Positions 43,736 through 48,240 of a DNA stretch of 48,240 nt are shown piece by piece. This DNA is from Bacillota bacterium (GTDB taxonomy: Bacteria > Bacillota > UBA4882 > UBA10575): contig JAKOVI010000059.1 in the NCBI GenBank assembly GCA_029782135.1, positions 1 through 48,240 of the forward strand. The letters are read 5' to 3'. A program made the translations under genes and the position numbers. Within the stretch, counting starts at the first letter, position 1. Each line of letters opens with the position of its first letter. The notes beneath the pieces were generated by a model, which worked only from the letters and a program-made list of their open reading frames with translations, did no database searches and had not been told where the DNA came from.

Positions 43736-43798
43736 GGAGACCATTTTCTTTCGGAGGTGATTGCTATGAAGTTTTTCCGCGAGCATCAAATGATTCAT
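43712..43798 (-). CDS. Leader peptide ORF of the ABC exporter, 28 codons
   Basis: A short frame not found by usual length cut-offs. The SD is a perfect AAAGGAGGT (43806-43814), seven bases before ATG 43798, and a consensus-like promoter lies about 25 bases further up. The peptide begins MNHLMLAEKL, has Arg-Lys-Lys at 16-18, and Ser-Pro-Pro-Pro at 21-24 before ending Asn-Lys-Val-Asn. Basic-x-basic motifs stall macrolide-bound ribosomes in other leader peptides, and polyproline stalls ribosomes in general; whether this one does is inference. Two terminator-like hairpins and a further inverted repeat separate it from the exporter. CACCTCC inside the ORF could also pair with its own SD. It parallels bmrB, the leader of bmrCD in Bacillus. 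Confidence 0.65.
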   Translation of the reverse strand: MNHLMLAEKLHSNHLRKKMVSPPPNKVN

Positions 43799-43837
43799 CT
43801 TCCCTACCTCCTTTCCTTTGGTGAAAACACTGTTAAA

Positions 43838-43867
43838 ATTATACAATCGTCCCGAAGGAACTGTCAA
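43838..43867 (-). promoter_or_regulatory. Sigma-A promoter of the exporter leader
   Basis: On the minus strand a perfect TTGACA (43862-43867) and a perfect TATAAT (43838-43843), 18 bases apart. Transcription would begin near 43831, giving a leader of about 300 bases before the first ABC gene. Confidence 0.88.
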
Positions 43868-43873
43868 GTAGAA

Positions 43874-44322
43874 TTATGGTTTGGATTTTGACGCCAGATA
43901 TTCCTCTTGGATAATCACGCCTTGGATTTCCGGGGGCAAGAGGCTGACAAACCGTTCCGCGTCCAAGTGGCTGCCGGCGACGTACCCAAAATGAATCGGT
44001 ACCGCAACGGCTGGTTTGATAATCTTTGCGGCATCGGCGGCTTCGGCGGCCGTCATGGTATATCGCCCGTCGACCGGCAGAAAAGCTACATCAGAAAATG
44101 ATCCCAATGCGGGTGGGAGATTAAAACCAGATCGGCGTCGTGAACCTCTTCCCGGACGTCATAGGGGTCAAAATAGACCGTTTTTTCTCCTTCAATCCGG
44201 ATGGTGGAGTTAACCATATGTTTAACTCCGGCGAGATATTCACTGGTCATCCCGGCCGTGAATGACCAGCCCATTAAGAATACGCTCACGAGTAAAATAA
44301 CGAAAAAGGCTTCTCTCTTCAT
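43874..44322 (-). pseudogene. Metallo-beta-lactamase-fold hydrolase, internally deleted
   Basis: Two frames together make the ends of one MBL-fold protein of the UPF0173/YtkL type. The first (from ATG 44322, SD AAGGAGG) has a signal or anchor segment (FFVILLVSVFLMGWSF), then YFDPYD and the metal motif LISHPHWDHF, and stops just after. The second frame picks up at once with DVAFLPVDGRYTMTAAEAAD and AVAVPIHFGY and runs to a natural end at 43874. The middle 80 or so residues of the family, with the GD motif, are missing and the frame shifts at about 44090. So this is a gene broken by an internal deletion, not a simple frameshift. A sequencing error cannot explain the missing part. Confidence 0.8.
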
Positions 44323-44350
44323 CGCATCCCCCTCCTTATTAGTGTTTGAT

Positions 44351-44366
44351 AAGGAAACGTTTCCTT
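44351..44366. promoter_or_regulatory. 16-base perfect palindrome, LacI/CcpA-type operator
   Basis: AAGGAAACGTTTCCTT is a perfect palindrome with the central CG typical of LacI-family operators. It differs by one base from the cre consensus TGnAAnCGnwnnCw. It lies 29 bases before the start of the decayed hydrolase gene; a TTGACA (minus strand, 44390-44395) is close upstream but has no good -10 partner. Confidence 0.6.
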
Positions 44367-44477
44367 GGAGTTAATCATAAATTACTTCCTGTCAATTTGA
44401 TAAGAAAATATTCCGCTCTTTTATGTTTAAAAACCCAAGAAAGTTAGAAGAGGGGGAGGGAGGAAGAAGGCTGGCCC

Positions 44478-44996
44478 TTAAAAAGCGTCTTCCGAAAGAT
44501 GTTTTTCTTCAAAAGCGATCAAAAGTTGTTTGCGTTCTAAACCACCGGCATACCCGGTCAGCTGGCCGTTACTACCGACCACCCGGTGGCAGGGGATAAT
44601 GATTCCCAGTTTGTTCCGGTGACAAGCGCCGCCGACCGCGCGGCAGGCCAGCGGGTGCTTGATCGCGACTGCCACCTCGCGGTAAGAAACGGTCTTCCCA
44701 TAGGGGATTGTGAGGAGCTTAGACCAGACTTTTTTTTGAAACGTGGTTCCCGTAACGACCAGCGGTAAATCAAACTGCCGCCGTTTGCCCTGGAAATACT
44801 CATCCAGCTGGCGGCAGCACTCGTCAAGGTGAGCCTGGGCAGGGCAGGAGAAGTGAGGCCTTGTACCGGTTGGGAGAGGGGACTCCGGAGCCGCTTCCGG
44901 CTTGTCCACAAAACCTACTGTCAAAAGACCGGCATCACAAGCAGAGATCGCGATCAGCCCGAAGGGGGATTGGTAATAGATCATTGCGGGATCCAT
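44478..44996 (-). CDS. ogt: Methylated-DNA-protein-cysteine methyltransferase
   Basis: Ogt takes the methyl group from O6-methylguanine onto its own cysteine. The active site is Cys136 in IIIPCHRVVGS, followed by NGQLTGYAGGLERKQ. The helix-turn-helix arginine finger lies in HPLACRAVGGACHRNKLG. The N-terminal half is the usual small ribonuclease-like domain. At 172 aa it is of normal length without the Ada regulatory domain. AAAGGAG precedes the ATG by ten bases. It stands alone; the gap to tldE is about 190 bases. Confidence 0.95.
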   Translation of the reverse strand: MDPAMIYYQSPFGLIAISACDAGLLTVGFVDKPEAAPESPLPTGTRPHFSCPAQAHLDECCRQLDEYFQGKRRQFDLPLVVTGTTFQKKVWSKLLTIPYGKTVSYREVAVAIKHPLACRAVGGACHRNKLGIIIPCHRVVGSNGQLTGYAGGLERKQLLIAFEEKHLSEDAF

Positions 44997-45185
44997 CTGT
45001 CTTCAGCTCCTTTTACCGGCTTTGCTTGTTTACTATAATTGCGTATGGGCGGTTGAAACCCGTGATTTTAATAAACACCAGTGTTACTAACAGTGAGAAA
45101 TAGTCTCTTTCTTGCTTTACCGAGCCGGGGCAGAATGGTGTTCTCCTGTTCCGGTAAAAATTATAAATCGAACTTGTTTTCCTCT

Positions 45186-46481
45186 TTATTGACCGGAGAT
45201 TGTCACCCCGGCCGACGCCACCCAGGGATAGATTGCATAGCCAAAATTGACCCGTTCACGGGAGACTGCGGTAATGTTCCGGAAGAGCGCTGCCAAATTC
45301 CCGGCAATCATCGTTTCGGTCAGCGCGTGTTTGATCTCCCCATCTTCAAGATAAAAACTGTTCTTCGCCACCCCGGAGAAATCACCATTACGGTTGGGAT
45401 GCCCTCCGGAGAACCGGGTCAGCAGAATTCCCCTTTTGACCCCTTTAATCATGGCGTCCAGTGATTGCTTGCCGGGGGCGACCACATAGGCCCCACCGTC
45501 GTTGACCGCCTTCGGCAAGCCGGTTTTGCGCGAACCGTAGAGGCTTAGTAAATAGGTTTTTAAGACCCCTTGTTCAATGATGGTTGAGTTTTGGGCCGCA
45601 TAACCGTCGCCGGTGATAAAATAACCGTCGGCGATCTCCGGGGAGACCGGCCGGGAATAGAGCGTCAACAGCGGGCTGGTTACCTGCCGGTTAAGCTGGT
45701 CTTTAAAAATACTGGTGCCGGTGATTAATGGAGAATCGGTGATACTGATTTCCAGTAAAGAATCGATAAAACTCCCAAGGCAATCCGGGGTAAGAATGAC
45801 CTCCCCGGTAAACTTGCCGCTTAACGGTTTCGGGTTAAGTTCTTGCTTGGCATTTTGGAGTAGACGGCGGAGCGAGCCCCCTTCCAGCAACTCCTGACTA
45901 AGATCAAGCATGGAGTAACCGGAAAAATTAAACGAAGATGTAGTCTCCCCATCCTGGGCCGAAAAGGAGACGGAAATATAGTAAATTCCTTTTTCTTCGG
46001 TGAAGTCTACCCCGTTGGAATTGCGGAAAGTACGATTCTGCTTAATGAACTGGAGATAAATGTTGCGCAGATAGGTCCGGGAAAACTCTGCAGCCACCGC
46101 TTGCGTAAAGGTTTTCAGGCGTTGATACATCAGGTCCAAGTCAGGGGTTGCTGCTCCTTTGCGGAAGTGCTGAGCCGGTTGGGCTTCGGCGAACGCGTGC
46201 GCCGGATCGGGTTTAGCCCCTTCGGCGATGGTCATTACTTCCTCGACGGCTTGGTTGATGGCCTGGGGATTAACCTGATTTAACAGGATTGCTCCCTGTT
46301 TTTGGTGTTTGATGACGGCAAGATGAAGTTTGGTATCAACTGTGGTGCGGATTAAGCTGATTTCGCCGTTTTCGTAATTCAATTCAGTCCGCTCCGTGTT
46401 ATAAAGGGCTGTTTCCGCTTGTTCGGCGCCGGCTTGGAGCAGAGCATCCAGACAATAGGCGGTAGTGTCGCGCTTCTTCAT
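45186..46481 (-). CDS. tldE: TldE/PmbA-family metalloprotease subunit
   Basis: TldE (PmbA) forms a heterodimer with TldD that degrades unfolded peptides and matures microcin B17-type peptides in E. coli. This 431-residue protein has the family blocks FRNSNGVDFTEEKGIYY, GEVILTPDCLGSFIDSLL, DGYAAQNSTIIEQGVLKTYL and GDFSGVAKNSFYLEDGEI. It lacks the HExxxH motif, as expected for the E subunit. The SD GGAGGT lies in the end of tldD, and the stop of tldD and the start of tldE are one base apart, so they are translationally linked. No peptide precursor gene is seen close by. Confidence 0.93.
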   Translation of the reverse strand: MKKRDTTAYCLDALLQAGAEQAETALYNTERTELNYENGEISLIRTTVDTKLHLAVIKHQKQGAILLNQVNPQAINQAVEEVMTIAEGAKPDPAHAFAEAQPAQHFRKGAATPDLDLMYQRLKTFTQAVAAEFSRTYLRNIYLQFIKQNRTFRNSNGVDFTEEKGIYYISVSFSAQDGETTSSFNFSGYSMLDLSQELLEGGSLRRLLQNAKQELNPKPLSGKFTGEVILTPDCLGSFIDSLLEISITDSPLITGTSIFKDQLNRQVTSPLLTLYSRPVSPEIADGYFITGDGYAAQNSTIIEQGVLKTYLLSLYGSRKTGLPKAVNDGGAYVVAPGKQSLDAMIKGVKRGILLTRFSGGHPNRNGDFSGVAKNSFYLEDGEIKHALTETMIAGNLAALFRNITAVSRERVNFGYAIYPWVASAGVTISGQ

Positions 46482-46482
46482 C

Positions 46483-47859
46483 TTATCGACCTCCGATTTT
46501 CAGTTCACACTTCAGGGCGGGTCCGCCCAACCCGACGGAAATGGACTGTTTTTTCCCGCACTTGCCACTTGATAACCACTTAAACTCCTTCGAAATCATG
46601 CTGACGGTTTTCAGCATCGTATATGCAACACCGGAGACGGTTGTATCCTTAATTGCCCGCCCCAATTTCCCTTGTTTGATCTCATATCCGAGGGTGATCC
46701 CGAACATAAACTCACTGGTCGCATCAGCCTGTCCGTTGCTGGTCCGGAGAAGATAATACCCGTCATCTACGGAAGCAATCATCTCAGCCAAGTCGTCTTT
46801 TCCGGGGAGAATTGCCGTATTCCGCATTCTGATCAGTGGTTCGTCCATAAAGTTGTTTGCCCGGGCATTGCCGGTCGGGGAAACCCCGAAACGACGGGCG
46901 CTTTCTTTGTTATGCATGAAACCTTTTAAGATCCCCTCTTCAATCAGGGTGCAATCCTCGGCTTTGGTTCCTTCATCATCGACCAGGACCGGGACCGGAC
47001 AGGTTTCACCAAAGGCGGTGTGGGCAAAATCGACCATGGTCACCAAAGAACTGGCTACTTCCTTATTAAGATACGGTCCGGCAACGGAGCCGGCGAGGAC
47101 CAGATCGGCTTCGGCCGTATGGCCGATTGCTTCATGGGCTAGGATTCCGGCGATTTCCGGAGCAAGGATACATGTTTTCCAACCCGCAGCGGGGTGAATG
47201 CCATCCCGTTTCTGCATCAGGTGCTCAACAAGTTGGTCAATCTCGGGGAAAAGCGCTTCCGGATGCGTGAAGAGATCCTCAAAATGGCCACGCCCGCCAT
47301 AAGTCTCGCCCAAGCTGACCGGTTCCCCGTCCTTTTCGACGGTTAAGCTGACCCGGATAAAACTATGGGGAAGGAGCGAGTAAGCGGAAGAACCGTCGGC
47401 GGTGATCAGACTCTTTTTCTGCTCGGAACAGTTTAAGCTTACCAAACGGCTGGCGAGTTGCGGATAACGGCCGGCGATATACCGGTCGAGTTCCTTCATG
47501 AATTCCACTAACTGGTTTTGGGTTAGCCGGGGTTTTGTGGTAGAATAATCCTGTCTAGTCTGATCAACGCTGCTAGGCAGCTGCCCGCTGGCTTTTTGCT
47601 CTTTTTGGTCCAAGAAGGCGGCGTTCTTGGTTGCCGTGGCGATCACAAAGCGTATTCCCTCGGACGTTAAAGCGGGGCAAGAAGCAAATCCCCAAGAACC
47701 GCTCTGGTAGACGCGGGCGCAAACGCCGCCGGAGGAGGTTTTGGTATTGGTTATGTTATCGCCCTGCAAAAAGGCGATGGTTAAGCCGGTATTTTCCTGA
47801 CACCGCAATTCGGTATAGCCGGAAAACAAACCGGTATAGGGAGACAAGTCGGTAAGCAT
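46483..47859 (-). CDS. tldD: TldD-family metalloprotease subunit
   Basis: The catalytic partner of TldE. The zinc motif is HEAIGH in GILAHEAIGHTAEAD, with a following Cys/Glu region FGETCPVPVLVDDEGTKAED and the block GARANNFMDEPLIRMRNT. The length of 458 aa is normal. ATG 47859 has GGAGGG six bases before it; an in-frame TTG at 47865 has none. It begins the tldD-tldE operon, whose promoter should lie in the 186 bases before the transposase end; I do not see a consensus pair there. Confidence 0.93.
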   Translation of the reverse strand: MLTDLSPYTGLFSGYTELRCQENTGLTIAFLQGDNITNTKTSSGGVCARVYQSGSWGFASCPALTSEGIRFVIATATKNAAFLDQKEQKASGQLPSSVDQTRQDYSTTKPRLTQNQLVEFMKELDRYIAGRYPQLASRLVSLNCSEQKKSLITADGSSAYSLLPHSFIRVSLTVEKDGEPVSLGETYGGRGHFEDLFTHPEALFPEIDQLVEHLMQKRDGIHPAAGWKTCILAPEIAGILAHEAIGHTAEADLVLAGSVAGPYLNKEVASSLVTMVDFAHTAFGETCPVPVLVDDEGTKAEDCTLIEEGILKGFMHNKESARRFGVSPTGNARANNFMDEPLIRMRNTAILPGKDDLAEMIASVDDGYYLLRTSNGQADATSEFMFGITLGYEIKQGKLGRAIKDTTVSGVAYTMLKTVSMISKEFKWLSSGKCGKKQSISVGLGGPALKCELKIGGR

Positions 47860-48045
47860 GATCAACCCTCCATTCTTCTTTCAACCAACAGTGGCCGCTT
47901 AATTGGCGATCAGTCTGCCCCGTGAGAAAAACCATATAAAACTGCGGCCGTATGCTCACCTTTTTTCCTTTCATTTAAAACCATTAAAGAACAACTTCTA
48001 CAGCCGATTAATAGATCGATTTTAGATCTAAATATAAGGTAGGGC
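47860..48045. other. Intergenic region between tldD and the transposase end
   Basis: Nothing coding is supported. The palindrome TTTAGATCTAAA lies near 48021-48032. The right part (about 48035-48045, GTAGGGCTTACTGAAAA) may be the end of the insertion sequence, but the other end is outside the window, so the inverted repeat cannot be checked. Confidence 0.35.
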
Positions 48046-48240
48046 TTACTGAAAAACGCAAGCAGGAACAGAAAAGAAGAACTTTGACAACCGAAAAGGC
48101 GACCGCCAAAAATGGGTAAAAAGAAGCCGGAGCTTTCGTTCTAAGTTCATTACCAAGAATTGTAGATGGATCACAGTTTCGCTGGTTACCTGAAGCCTAG
48201 CCATAATACGGCCCAACCCATACCGGCGTTTTCCTACGCC
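48046..48240 (-). CDS. Transposase, C-terminal part, cut by the window edge
   Basis: A minus-strand frame is open from the window edge to a TAA at 48046-48048, 64 codons. It reads GKRRYGLGRIMARLQVTSET, then VIHLQFLVMNLERKLRLLF. A Y-G-L-x-R-I segment followed by a hydrophobic L-x-F-L-V-x-N-L-E helix is the usual end of IS5/ISNCY-type DDE transposases. A Phe-rich tail closes it. The catalytic residues would be outside the window. The insertion sequence stands just upstream of tldD and may affect its promoter. The family is a judgement from memory of the pattern. Confidence 0.6.
   Translation of the reverse strand, partial: GVGKRRYGLGRIMARLQVTSETVIHLQFLVMNLERKLRLLFTHFWRSPFRLSKFFFSVPACVFQ

Noticed and set aside
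43766-43891. Plus-strand frame of 41 codons (ATG 43766) with a GGAGGTG SD opposite the leader ORF
   Set aside because: No promoter is seen on the plus strand and it overlaps the end of the decayed hydrolase gene. The SD look-alike is the complement of CACCTCC inside the minus-strand leader ORF. A minor antisense role cannot be excluded.
47756-47974. Minus-strand frame of 72 codons over the tldD start
   Set aside because: It overlaps tldD in another frame and has no SD; the tldD start is well supported.

Overview
The window is bacterial chromosome from a spore-forming Firmicute (Bacillota). Sporulation genes (spoVG, spoVT, sipL, yabQ) lie in a broken form of the Bacillus ispE-spoVG-glmU-ctc-pth-mfd-spoVT-yabQ-divIC-yabR block. 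Promoters are sigma-A-like, many starts are GTG or TTG behind strong Shine-Dalgarno (SD) sites, and the SRP RNA is the large type with an Alu domain. A small protein that looks like an outer-membrane beta-barrel and a site-2 protease with two PDZ domains hint at a diderm clostridial relative such as Limnochordia. That placement is inference.

Layout. 1-2460: stable RNA cluster (two tRNA-Arg on the minus strand, two tRNA-Ser, SRP RNA), an orphan small gene and tadA. 2547-4915: ispE, a GntR/FCD regulator and a nucleotidyltransferase. 4960-13261: spoVG with a textbook sigma-H promoter, tRNA-Gln, glmU with an unusual extra C-terminal domain, ctc, pth, mfd and spoVT. 13348-24639: an accessory block holding a hypothetical gene, a TM1266-like regulator, a rhomboid-TPR protease, cimA, a peptidoglycan-binding protein with a partial GH18-like part, sipL, an FmdB zinc ribbon, a DUF624 membrane protein, pyrG and a membrane-anchored lytic transglycosylase. 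24814-28528: yabQ, divIC, tex, yabR, then tRNA-Met and tRNA-Lys. 28624-38869: aminopeptidase, a secreted propeller/DUF4015 protein, the barrel-like protein, rseP, an HD-GYP protein, asnA-asnS and a SMP-30-like protein that lacks its metal ligands. 38874-48240, minus strand: patatin, a heterodimeric ABC exporter pair, a decayed metallo-beta-lactamase-fold gene, ogt, tldE and tldD, and the 3' end of a transposase cut by the window edge.

How the genes connect. Most of the window serves envelope and spore-envelope construction (glmU, sipL, yabQ, divIC, transglycosylase, rseP, GH18-like and DUF4015 proteins), translation and RNA housekeeping (tRNAs, SRP RNA, tadA, pth, L25, tex, asnS) and a few metabolic steps (ispE, cimA, pyrG, asnA). 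The strongest candidate for an undescribed regulatory system is the roughly 300-base leader of the ABC exporter at 43533-43867. It has a sigma-A promoter, a 28-codon leader ORF with a perfect SD and a Pro-Pro-Pro run, a terminator-like hairpin that overlaps the end of that ORF, a second terminator and a further long hairpin. This resembles in outline the ribosome-mediated attenuation known for bmrB-bmrCD in Bacillus subtilis.

All calls were made by reading the sequence. No database or folding program was run.
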